Part shown: positions 18,432 to 26,211 of the stretch, in pieces
How positions within the stretch are numbered: position 1 is the first letter of the stretch
Layout: each line of letters begins with the position of its first letter
Source: Poriferisodalis sp965231925
GTDB taxonomy: Bacteria > Actinomycetota > Acidimicrobiia > Acidimicrobiales > Poriferisodalaceae
Length of the DNA stretch: 64,000 nt
Direction: 5' to 3'
NCBI GenBank assembly: GCA_965231925.1
Contig: OZ246894.1
Coordinates: forward strand, 4,030,001 to 4,094,000
The notes under the pieces: generated by a model
What the model saw: only the letters and a program-made list of their open reading frames with translations
What the model was told of the DNA's origin: nothing
Databases searched by the model: none
Made by a program: the position numbers and the translations under genes

Positions 18432-19610
18432 TCAGACCGGGCCGTTGGTGTCCAGCCGGCTGGCCAGAACGGCCACGACAGCGAGACCGCCAACCGCGGC
18501 GGAGGCGAGGTACGCCGCCGTCGGGCTGACCGCGAACACCGGAAGCCACACAATCGAACCGATGGCGTGACCGCTGAACCGAAGCGACAGCGTGAATGAG
18601 AGCGCGCCCGCCCGGTTGTCGGGCGCTGCAATCGAAGCGAGCGACTGGAAGCTGACCACGGTGGCCTGAGTGGCTGCGCCTGCGACGAACCAGACACATG
18701 CAAGCAGCCACGTCGACTGTGCTACGGGCAGCAGGGCCACCAGTGCGGAGCAAGTGACGATGGCGATCGTGGCTGCCCGCCGCCCCCCCAAGCGGTCCAG
18801 CACGATGCCCCACAACGGCGCCGCTGCCATGCCGGCGACACCCCCCGCAAACAACAACACCCCCACCTGCGAACCCGTCAGCCCGATCACGTCCCGGCCG
18901 CTCAGCGCCACCAGGATCCTTGCGCCGACCGGGCCCAGTGCGGCCAACATCGCAGTCGCGGCGACAAGCAACGTCGAGCGGCGCATCAGCGTGCGCAGCT
19001 GTGGCGGCGTGATGGGCGCGCTGGAGGTGGCCGGCTCATCGGAAGTCGACGCCTTCGGCAACAGCAGTGCGATGAGTGCGCCGACGGCGGCCGTCGCGAC
19101 GTACGGAAGGCGCCAGTTGGTGTCTGCGCCGATCCCGCCCAGCATCGGCGCAGACAGCTGACCGAGGGCCTGGAACGCCGCGTAGCGACCCACGACGCGC
19201 CCGACGCGACCCGTGGGCGCTGTTTCGGTCAGCATCGCCAGCAGCAGCGGCGTGATGAAAGCGTTCATCGAACCTTGCGCCACGCGAGCGACGAGAAACC
19301 ACACGTAGGTCGGCGCGATGGCGCATCCGAGGGTCGCCACTGCATAGAGCGCGACGGCAGGGCGCAATACCCGGGCGCGGCCCCAGCGGTCGGCGATCGT
19401 GCCCGACACCAGCAAGAGCCCTGCGAACGGCACCAGGTAGCACCACAGAGCCCAGCCGATTTGGCCGGTGGTGACCGAGAACGTCAAGCGCAGCTCGGGG
19501 ATCATCGGCAGCATCACGAACGTGCCGAGCGGCCCCATCATTCCGCCGAAATAGAGCAGCACGCGGCGCCACTCGCCGGTCGTGCCCCGTCCCTCCATAA
19601 GCCCCCGCAC
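18432..19610 (-). CDS. MFS transporter
   Basis: This 392-residue, strongly hydrophobic protein has about 12 predicted membrane helices. It has the MFS loop DRWGRARVLRP after helix 2 and a second-half copy DRLGGRRAATI. It resembles drug/metabolite exporters of the DHA type. It converges on the CoxL-like gene with a 34-bp gap, and its start faces the CoA-transferase gene with the CCTGATTGTCAGG palindrome in between. The substrate is unknown. Confidence 0.85.
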   Translation of the reverse strand: MRGLMEGRGTTGEWRRVLLYFGGMMGPLGTFVMLPMIPELRLTFSVTTGQIGWALWCYLVPFAGLLLVSGTIADRWGRARVLRPAVALYAVATLGCAIAPTYVWFLVARVAQGSMNAFITPLLLAMLTETAPTGRVGRVVGRYAAFQALGQLSAPMLGGIGADTNWRLPYVATAAVGALIALLLPKASTSDEPATSSAPITPPQLRTLMRRSTLLVAATAMLAALGPVGARILVALSGRDVIGLTGSQVGVLLFAGGVAGMAAAPLWGIVLDRLGGRRAATIAIVTCSALVALLPVAQSTWLLACVWFVAGAATQATVVSFQSLASIAAPDNRAGALSFTLSLRFSGHAIGSIVWLPVFAVSPTAAYLASAAVGGLAVVAVLASRLDTNGPV

Positions 19611-19643
19611 GCTAGTTCCGCGCCGCTGAATGGGCCGCCCTGG

Positions 19644-19656
19644 CCTGATTGTCAGG
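19644..19656. promoter_or_regulatory. Second copy of palindrome CCTGATTGTCAGG
   Basis: This 13-base palindrome (CCTGA-TTG-TCAGG) is identical to the core at 16084-16096. It lies in the divergent gap between the MFS gene (start 19610) and the CoA-transferase (start 19808). Recurrence upstream of two catabolic units suggests a shared regulator. Confidence 0.45.
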
Positions 19657-19807
19657 GATGACGCGCTGGCGCAGCGGCCGCGGGGACCTCGCGCTTAGCA
19701 TCGCCTGCACGGCATGCCGGCGGGGCCCGCCTGCTCACGGCGGAAGAGCGAGCGACCCCGCCGGGTGCACGACACAGCACGATCTGGCCGAGCACGGGGG
19801 GTGGGCC

Positions 19808-22207
19808 ATGGCGGCAGAAGCGTCAGCGCCGTCTGGTCAGTCCACGCCCGCCCACCCCAATGCCGGACTGGCTCATGTGCGAGTGCTGGAGCTTTCCGGA
19901 AGCGTGGGAGTTGCCTGGGCAGCCAAGCTCTTCGCCGATCTGGGCGCCGATGTCATTCGCGTCGAGGACGGGCGCGATGTGGTCCGATCGCGGCCCCACG
20001 ATGTCCATCGTTGGCTGAACTCCAACAAGCGCTCCGTCTGGTCACTGAACGATGAGCTGATCGGCGACGCCGGTCTGGTGATCCACGATCGCCGCGACAT
20101 GGCCGATCTGACGCAGCAGAACAGCCGGCTCGTCGTGCTGGCCATCACCCCGTTCGGACTCACCGGGCCCTACGCGCACTACGAGGCCGCTGAGATCAAC
20201 GTCATCCACGGGTCCAGTTGGGGGAATCTGTCCCCGGGGGGTGCCACCGATCCAGACCTGCCGCCGCTGAAGGCGCCAGGCCATCACGCCAACATCAACG
20301 TGGCCACAGTCGCCGCGATCGCGGCCCTCGCGGCAACCGAACGAGCCGCCGTGAGCGGCCAGGGCGAGCACATCGATTTCGCGGCCGCCGCCGCGTCCGC
20401 CAAGCTCACCGAAGTCGCTCCCGCCGCAGTTTCGTTCCTGGGCGTGGAGGCTTCCCGGCTCGGCACGCGCACGGTGGTGCCGTGGCGAATCTTCCAATGC
20501 ACTGACGGGCTGCTTCAGCTCATCTGCCCCGAGCAGTCCCAGTGGGAGTCCTTCGTCGAGCTCATGGGCTCCCCCGAGTGGGCATCACTCGAAGTGTTCG
20601 CCACCGGACCTGATCGAACCCAGAACTCCGATGTCATCAACGTGTACTTGGAGGAGTGGTTCGCTGACCAACGCGCCGACGACATCTACCACAACGCTCA
20701 GGCCGCTCGTATCGCTGTGACGCCGGTGAACACGATGGCACAGCTCGAAGCCGATGAGCACTTCGCCGAGCGCGGTTTCTTCGCCACAACGCCTGATGGG
20801 CTGAAGCTGCCGGGACCGGGGTTCCAGATCGATCAGCCGTGGTGGCATCTCGCTGCAGAGGCACCCGACGCAGGTGCCCACGAAGGCGAGAGCTGGCGGC
20901 ACAGAACTGTCGGCGCCGACCGTGCCGAATCCCCCGCGGGAACCAACAGCATCGCCGCGGCAGCTGCGGGGCGCCGCCCGCTGGAGGGGGTGCGGGTCTG
21001 CGATTTCACTTGGATCTGGGCCGGTCCGTTCTGCACCCAGATCTTGGCCCACCTCGGGGCTGACGTCGTCAAGCTCGAGTCTCCCGATCATCTGTGCATG
21101 TTCCGGCGGCTGCCGCTGAGTCCGCCTGACAGCCCGCCGTCGCACGACACCTCCGGTCTGTTCCAGCTCTACAACTCCGACAAGCGCAGCGTTGGCATCG
21201 ACTTGTCCCATGCCGATGCCGCAGACGTCGTCGCACGACTCGTCGCCGTCAGCGACGTGGTGGTCGACAATTTCGGCGTCGGGGTCATGGATCGGCTCGG
21301 ATTCGGCGTAGAGCAATTGCGTGCGATAAATCCGGACGTCGTGATCGCCACGCTGTCCGGCTATGGCAGCACCGGCCCCAATGCGGAATACGTCGCGTAC
21401 GGACCTGCCGGCGGAGCGTTCGCGGGCCTGTATGCCTCCAACGGATACGAGGACGGCCCGGCGTTCGAGACCGGCGTGGCCATCGGTGATCCGTGCACCG
21501 GGATCACCGCCGCGTGGGCGGTGGTGGCATCGCTCGCCGCTCGCCGCCGCAGCGGCATCGCCGCCACGATCGACGTCGCCATGGCGGAAGCCGTCGCCGC
21601 CACGGTCGGCGAAGGCTGGATGCAGTACCTCGCGGACGGCCGATCGCCGGCACCCATCGGCAACCATGATCCGATCTGGTCGCCTCACAACTGCTACCGG
21701 GCCCGAGGCGACGATCAATGGGTCACGATCGCGTGCACCGACGAGCCCATGTGGCATTCGCTGTGCGCAGTCGTGGACGCCGGGCTCGCCCAGCGGCCGG
21801 AATTTGCCAACGCTGCTGATCGCAAGCAGAACGAGGCCGAGCTCGACGCAGCGATCTCAGCGTGGACCCAGACACGAGATCGCTGGCAGATCACCGAGGA
21901 GCTGCAGGCCGCCGGCGTGAACGCCTTTCCATCGGTGACGTCGCATGAGGTGTGGACTGGCGACGCCCACTTCGAGGCCATCGGCATGCTCGAACGGCCT
22001 CACCACCCGCTCACCGGGGACCGGGTGGTGCCCGGCATTCCATGGCGATTGAGGGACGGACCCAACGGACTGCGACGCCCTGCACCGCTGCTCGGCGAGC
22101 ACACCGTCGAGGTTCTGACCGAAGTGTTGGGATTCGCTCCTGACGCCGTGGACGAGCTGATTGCCCGAGGAGCGGTTCGGGTGCCCGCCACGGCGCAGGC
22201 CGATTGA
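19808..22207 (+). CDS. Tandem CaiB/BaiF family III CoA-transferase
   Basis: This 799-residue protein has two CoA-transferase domains in one chain. Domain 1 (about 15-360) begins HVRVLELSGSVGVAWAAKLFADLGADVIRVE. Domain 2 (about 385-790) begins GVRVCDFTWIWAGPFCTQIL, with YNSDKRSVGIDLSHADAADV and a GYGSTGPNAEYVAYGPAGG segment. The family's catalytic aspartate is present in domain 2 as Asp561 (AIGDPCTGITAAW). The aligned place in domain 1 is His159 (APGHHANINVAT), so only domain 2 looks active and domain 1 may be structural, completing the interlocked dimer within one chain. ATG 19808 (GGGGGGTGG before it) is preferred to the upstream in-frame start. The likely role is activation of a carboxylic acid by CoA transfer. 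Confidence 0.87.
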   Translation: MAAEASAPSGQSTPAHPNAGLAHVRVLELSGSVGVAWAAKLFADLGADVIRVEDGRDVVRSRPHDVHRWLNSNKRSVWSLNDELIGDAGLVIHDRRDMADLTQQNSRLVVLAITPFGLTGPYAHYEAAEINVIHGSSWGNLSPGGATDPDLPPLKAPGHHANINVATVAAIAALAATERAAVSGQGEHIDFAAAAASAKLTEVAPAAVSFLGVEASRLGTRTVVPWRIFQCTDGLLQLICPEQSQWESFVELMGSPEWASLEVFATGPDRTQNSDVINVYLEEWFADQRADDIYHNAQAARIAVTPVNTMAQLEADEHFAERGFFATTPDGLKLPGPGFQIDQPWWHLAAEAPDAGAHEGESWRHRTVGADRAESPAGTNSIAAAAAGRRPLEGVRVCDFTWIWAGPFCTQILAHLGADVVKLESPDHLCMFRRLPLSPPDSPPSHDTSGLFQLYNSDKRSVGIDLSHADAADVVARLVAVSDVVVDNFGVGVMDRLGFGVEQLRAINPDVVIATLSGYGSTGPNAEYVAYGPAGGAFAGLYASNGYEDGPAFETGVAIGDPCTGITAAWAVVASLAARRRSGIAATIDVAMAEAVAATVGEGWMQYLADGRSPAPIGNHDPIWSPHNCYRARGDDQWVTIACTDEPMWHSLCAVVDAGLAQRPEFANAADRKQNEAELDAAISAWTQTRDRWQITEELQAAGVNAFPSVTSHEVWTGDAHFEAIGMLERPHHPLTGDRVVPGIPWRLRDGPNGLRRPAPLLGEHTVEVLTEVLGFAPDAVDELIARGAVRVPATAQAD

Positions 22208-22319
22208 GCGCGCGCATAGTGTGAGCCACGAGTTCGGGGGATCTTCGCCGCCGCCTTGGCGTGGAGGATCATCGAAATAGCTGTGCGGGGACAGCCCTGC
22301 ACGCAGAGAAGGGGCAGGC

Positions 22320-23852
22320 ATGGCTGCAGAAGTGACGATCAGTTCAGGACGTCTGGCTGGCGTCGACGACCAAGGCGTTCACGCCTACAAGGGCATTCCC
22401 TATGCGGCGCCGCCAGTGGGCGACTTGCGGTGGCGGCCCCCAGTGGCCCCGGCCAGCTGGGATGGCGTCAGAAACGCCTCGTCCTACGGCCCTGTGGCAC
22501 TGCAGCAGCCCATGCCCGGCATCTTCGGCGAGCTGGGCACACCGCCCAATCCCGCCGGCGATGACTGCCTGCGGCTGAATGTGTGGACGCCGGACCCGGG
22601 CGCCGGTGGCATGCCGGTGCTGGTGTGGATCCACGGCGGCGCTTTCTACGCCGGCAGCGGCGTCGACGACGTCTACAACGGCGCGGCGTTCGCCCGTGAC
22701 GGCGTGGTGTGCGTAACGATCAACTACCGGCTCGGCGTCCAGGGGTTCATGAACCTCGCCAGCCACTTCGGCCACCTGCCCGCCTCGGGCAACATCGGCA
22801 TGCTCGACCAGGTCGCAGCTCTGCAGTGGGTCCAGGAGAACATCGCAGCGTTCGGCGGCGATCCATCGAAGGTAACGATCGCCGGCGAATCGGCGGGCGG
22901 CATGAGCTGCGGAACGCTGATGGCAATGCCGGCGGCGAAGGGGCTGTTCCAGGGAGCTATTCCCCAAAGCGGCGCTGCCCACAACGGTCTCAGCGCCGAC
23001 ACGGCGTCGCTCATCAGCGGCTACGTGCTCGACGCGGTCGGTGTGAAGCCCGGCGATTCCGACGCTCTGGCCGCGGTCAGCAATGACGCCCTTCTGGCCG
23101 CACAGATCGACGTCGTCGACGATCTCGGCGCTACCCGCAACCCGGAGAAGTACCGCGAAGCGGCAGCGTCGGCGATGGCCTTCCAGCCGACGTACTTCAC
23201 CGAAGAACTGCCTCAGCGCCCGATCGACGCCATCGCCGCGGGGGCAGCGTCGGATGTGCGGGTGTTGATCGGCTCCACGATGGAAGAGGCGCAGATCTTC
23301 GTGGTCGACCTCAAGGAGATGTTCAACGAGGAACTCGTACGCGCCAGCATCGGTGCCGTATTCGGCATGGTCGGCAGGGATGGCGATGCCGCCCTCGGGG
23401 TGTACAGCGGAAACCGGCCCGAGGCCGCGCCGCACGAGCTCGCCGCGGCCGTGGAGACCGACCGGATGTTCACCGTCCCGGCCGTCCGCCTTGCCGATGC
23501 GCAGGCTGCGCACAACCCGGACCTGTGGATGTACCGGTTCGACTGGCGCACACCGCAGGGCGACGGGGAGTGGGGCGCCCACCACTTCCTTGAGGTGCCG
23601 TTCATGTTCGATCAGATCAACAACGACATGGCACGCGGCTTCGTCGGCGACGACCCCCCGCTCGACTTGGTTGCCAACACCCATGAGGCGTGGGTTCGGT
23701 TCGTCACTGACGGCGATCCGAATCACACCGGGCTTCCGGACTGGCCCCGTTGGACCACCCAATCGCGCCCGACCATGCTGCTCGACACCGAGTGCCGGGT
23801 GGCAAACCGCCCCGCCGACGACGAGATCAGCCTCTGGGACGGCGTCATTTAG
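22320..23852 (+). CDS. Type-B carboxylesterase/lipase
   Basis: This 510-residue alpha/beta hydrolase has the type-B hallmarks: GIPYAAPPVGDLRWRPP, EDCLRLNVW-like DDCLRLNVWTPD, the oxyanion hole HGGAFYAGSG, and the nucleophile in GESAGGMSC (Ser191). A histidine in HHFLEVPFMF near residue 420 completes the expected triad. No signal peptide is seen, so it acts in the cytoplasm on carboxylic esters. It follows the CoA-transferase by 112 bp in the same direction and may be co-transcribed. Confidence 0.88.
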   Translation: MAAEVTISSGRLAGVDDQGVHAYKGIPYAAPPVGDLRWRPPVAPASWDGVRNASSYGPVALQQPMPGIFGELGTPPNPAGDDCLRLNVWTPDPGAGGMPVLVWIHGGAFYAGSGVDDVYNGAAFARDGVVCVTINYRLGVQGFMNLASHFGHLPASGNIGMLDQVAALQWVQENIAAFGGDPSKVTIAGESAGGMSCGTLMAMPAAKGLFQGAIPQSGAAHNGLSADTASLISGYVLDAVGVKPGDSDALAAVSNDALLAAQIDVVDDLGATRNPEKYREAAASAMAFQPTYFTEELPQRPIDAIAAGAASDVRVLIGSTMEEAQIFVVDLKEMFNEELVRASIGAVFGMVGRDGDAALGVYSGNRPEAAPHELAAAVETDRMFTVPAVRLADAQAAHNPDLWMYRFDWRTPQGDGEWGAHHFLEVPFMFDQINNDMARGFVGDDPPLDLVANTHEAWVRFVTDGDPNHTGLPDWPRWTTQSRPTMLLDTECRVANRPADDEISLWDGVI

Positions 23853-23881
23853 CAGTTCCCGCCGTTTACGGCCCGTAGCGC

Positions 23882-25159
23882 TCAGGGGCCGAGGGCAGTG
23901 AGCGGGATTACTACGACACCGTCGCTGCGTCGGTAGCCGTATCCGACGGCGGTCACGACGACGAGGTCGTTCGGTGCGCCTGCGGACTGCGGATCGACCG
24001 TGTCTCGCAACTTGAGCAGCGTCCGGGCTGCTTGCTCTATTGCGGGTTCGCCGCCGAGCTTGATCTCGATGGCCAGCCACGAGCCGTCACGGCGTTCAAC
24101 GATTGCATCGATCTCAAGGCCATTGCTGTCTCGATAGTGTGCTAGCTCGCCGCCGAGAGCCTGTGCGTAGACCCGCAGGTCCCGGATCGCCAGAGACTCG
24201 AACAGCAGGCCGAAGGTCTCGAGATCGCCACGCAGTTGTGCTGGGCCGGCGCCCAGGGCGGCGACGGCGAGAGACGGATCGGCCAAGTGGCGCTTCGGGG
24301 TCTGTCGCAGGCTCGCCCTTGATCGCAGCGCCGTCGACCATGCGGGGAGGTCTTCGGTGACATACACACAAGCAAGCGCGTCGAGATAGGCCGCCACGGT
24401 CCGCGGGTCGAGCGGTATTTCGCCTCCGGCATCGGCCGCAAGCGTGCGCTGAGAAGCCTCGGTAGCGACGTTTCGCGCCAACGATCGCAACAGGCGACGC
24501 AGGCGAACTGGGCTGCGGGCCGCGCCGAGTTGGGGAACGTCGGCACGGCACACCTCGTCGAGATAGGAGCCGGCGTACTCCTGCGCAGCCTTAACATCGA
24601 GACCGACGCTTGCGGGCCACCCGCCGCGGCACGACGCCTCAATGAGATCAGGCACGTCGACGGCAGGCTGTCCGACATACCGGACGGAAGCCTCGAAGAG
24701 GTCACCGAGGCCGACCTCTCCCGACGACAGTCCCGTCTCGTAGAGCGACATCGGACGCATGCGAACCCGCTTGACGCGGCCAGCCCCAGTATGGCGAGTG
24801 ATGTCGTCGGCTGGGATCGCGGAACCGGTCAGGATGAAGCGCCCAGGCCGCCGACCGTCGTCGGCAGCGGCCCGCATGTGATTCCAGATTTCGGGTACGA
24901 GCTGCCACTCGTCGAGCAGGCGCGGCTCGGGACCAGCGAGGAGTCTCGCCGGATCCACGCCCGCGGCAGTTCGGGCCCCGACATTGCCGGCGAAGAGAAC
25001 CTCGCTGCGGGCGTGTTCGCGTCCCGTTGAGGTCTTGCCGCACGCGCGAGGGCCTTCAAGCACAACGGCAGGCAACGCTCGCAGCGCCGTGGTGATCTCT
25101 GCATCCACGACGCGGCTGACGTAGCTCTCCGGCGGCACGCCGCCCTCACGCTCCTGCAT
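23882..25159 (-). CDS. AAA_14/DUF4143 ATPase
   Basis: This 425-residue protein has Walker A LEGPRACGKTS (about residues 35-44), Walker B-like RLLDEWQLVPEIW, and sensor ILTGSAIP. A DUF4143 C-terminal part contains IAIRDLRVYAQALGGELAHYRDSNGLEIDAIVERRDGSW-type sequence, a PD-(D/E)xK-like pattern (E-I-D-A-I-V-E ... E-I-K-L). These proteins are widespread, often beside toxin-antitoxin or mobile genes, and of unproven function. Here it stands next to a PemK pair and an AT-rich gap. The tail of a second copy survives at 7892-7975. Confidence 0.85.
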   Translation of the reverse strand: MQEREGGVPPESYVSRVVDAEITTALRALPAVVLEGPRACGKTSTGREHARSEVLFAGNVGARTAAGVDPARLLAGPEPRLLDEWQLVPEIWNHMRAAADDGRRPGRFILTGSAIPADDITRHTGAGRVKRVRMRPMSLYETGLSSGEVGLGDLFEASVRYVGQPAVDVPDLIEASCRGGWPASVGLDVKAAQEYAGSYLDEVCRADVPQLGAARSPVRLRRLLRSLARNVATEASQRTLAADAGGEIPLDPRTVAAYLDALACVYVTEDLPAWSTALRSRASLRQTPKRHLADPSLAVAALGAGPAQLRGDLETFGLLFESLAIRDLRVYAQALGGELAHYRDSNGLEIDAIVERRDGSWLAIEIKLGGEPAIEQAARTLLKLRDTVDPQSAGAPNDLVVVTAVGYGYRRSDGVVVIPLTALGP

Positions 25160-25178
25160 GAAAGCGAATGTATCAAAC

Positions 25179-25220
25179 GATGCATACTAAATGCATCATT
25201 TAGAAGTCTGGTAATGCATC
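25179..25220. promoter_or_regulatory. ATGCATC palindromes upstream of the AAA_14 gene
   Basis: GATGCAT-ACTAA-ATGCATC (25179-25197) is a perfect 7-bp-arm inverted repeat, and a third ATGCATC follows at 25214-25220. They begin 20 bp upstream of the ATPase start, so they could be its operator. The surrounding 100 bp is clearly AT-richer than the neighbours. Confidence 0.4.
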
Positions 25221-25337
25221 ATATATGGCTTCGTAAATACACCGAATATGGGCGTTATGGCCTACAGTTTGCGGAGATTTGGGGCTACAGAAAATGGCGT
25301 CCTCAGTCTGCAAAATGGGGATGCTGCTCGTGCGGCC

Positions 25338-25405
25338 GGCGGCGAGGTGGAGCGCGCCCTCACGATGGTGGACGGCGACCTGCTGCTGGTCGACTCCAGC
25401 GAGGG
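25338..25405 (+). pseudogene. 68-bp fragment duplicated from typA
   Basis: The sequence matches 26494-26561 inside typA at 64 of 68 positions by my count, and the reading frame (GGEVERALTMVDG, LLLVDSSEG) is kept. It corresponds to the region just after the GTPase DTPGH motif. The rest of the gap 25160-25471 holds only the palindromes, AT-rich sequence and the promoter of the following pair. No complete gene is seen in it. Confidence 0.75.
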
Positions 25406-25440
25406 CGTCGAAGACTCAGGACTCATTCACCGCGCAAGGC

Positions 25441-25465
25441 ATAACGTATTGCGTATCGTTATACT
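25441..25465 (+). promoter_or_regulatory. Promoter/operator of the RHH-PemK pair
   Basis: ATAACG (25441-25446) and CGTTAT (25457-25462) form an inverted repeat that overlaps a good -10 box, TATACT (25460-25465). The ATG of the antitoxin is at 25472, seven bases after the -10, so the transcript is probably leaderless and repressed by RHH binding over the -10. No clear -35 is seen. Confidence 0.5.
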
Positions 25466-25471
25466 CAATAC

Positions 25472-25720
25472 ATGACGCAATTGGTGGCGCGGGTTGACGA
25501 CAGCCTGCTTGCCCAGCTTGACGAACTCGTGGCGAGCGGCGATGTGCAGTCTCGCTCTGATGCAGTTCGACGCGCTCTCGAAGAAATGCTCGATCGAAAG
25601 CGACGGCACCAGATCGGCGAGTCCATTGTCGAGGCGTACCGTCGAGTACCTGAAACTGACGACGAGCTGGAGTGGGCGGCCCGCAGCACCCGGACCATGA
25701 TCGGCGAGGAACCGTGGTGA
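25472..25720 (+). CDS. Ribbon-helix-helix antitoxin (CopG/ParD-type)
   Basis: This 82-residue protein begins MTQLVARVDDSLLAQLDELV, then SRSDAVRRALEEML, a standard RHH DNA-binding domain. An acidic C-terminus (VPETDDELEWAARSTRTMIG) should bind the toxin. Its TGA overlaps the GTG start of the downstream PemK-like gene, the usual toxin-antitoxin coupling. Confidence 0.85.
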   Translation: MTQLVARVDDSLLAQLDELVASGDVQSRSDAVRRALEEMLDRKRRHQIGESIVEAYRRVPETDDELEWAARSTRTMIGEEPW

Positions 25721-26025
25721 CACCCGCCCAGTGCGACATCTGGTGGGCTGAAAGCGAGCACGAACGCCGTCCGGTTCTCATCGTGACCCGCAACGAAGCG
25801 ATCGGGGTGCTCAACAAGCTGGTCGTCGCCCCGGTCACACGCACCGTTCGGGGCATCCCGACTGAGGTGGCACTCGACCAGGACGATGGACTCTCTGACC
25901 CCTGTGCGGCCTCGTTCGACAACCTTCGGGTGGTGCTCAAGTCACACCTGACAGAGCGAATCAGCGCTCTGCCGCACCGCCGGCCGGAAGTCTGCGCAGC
26001 GCTCGGCGCCATGGCGGACTGCTGA
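25717..26025 (+). CDS. PemK/MazF-type mRNA interferase toxin
   Basis: This 102-residue protein has the MazF fold pattern: CDIWWAESEHERRPVLIVTRNEAI, VVAPVTRTVRGIPTEVAL, then CAASFDNLRVVLKSHLTERI. Residues expected for cleavage (Arg in ERRPVLIV and Thr in PVTRTVRG) are present. It should cut mRNA when free of the RHH partner. The start is GTG 25717, which shares four bases with the antitoxin stop (GTGA); GTG 25714 is an alternative. Confidence 0.87.
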   Translation: MTPAQCDIWWAESEHERRPVLIVTRNEAIGVLNKLVVAPVTRTVRGIPTEVALDQDDGLSDPCAASFDNLRVVLKSHLTERISALPHRRPEVCAALGAMADC

Positions 26026-26211
26026 GCGGTTGGCCGCTGAGCACAGCTGCGCCCGTAGAGTTCAGCGCTGTCGGGTCCTCGCGCCCGGCAGCCACCATGT
26101 CCCTCGGGTGCATTGAGAACCTGCGCCGCGCCCGGAGTCATCGGCTGCACTCACCGGTGGTGAGTCCGCACGCCGATCCTGCGCCGGAACACCTCTCCCG
26201 TGAGGCTCGCC

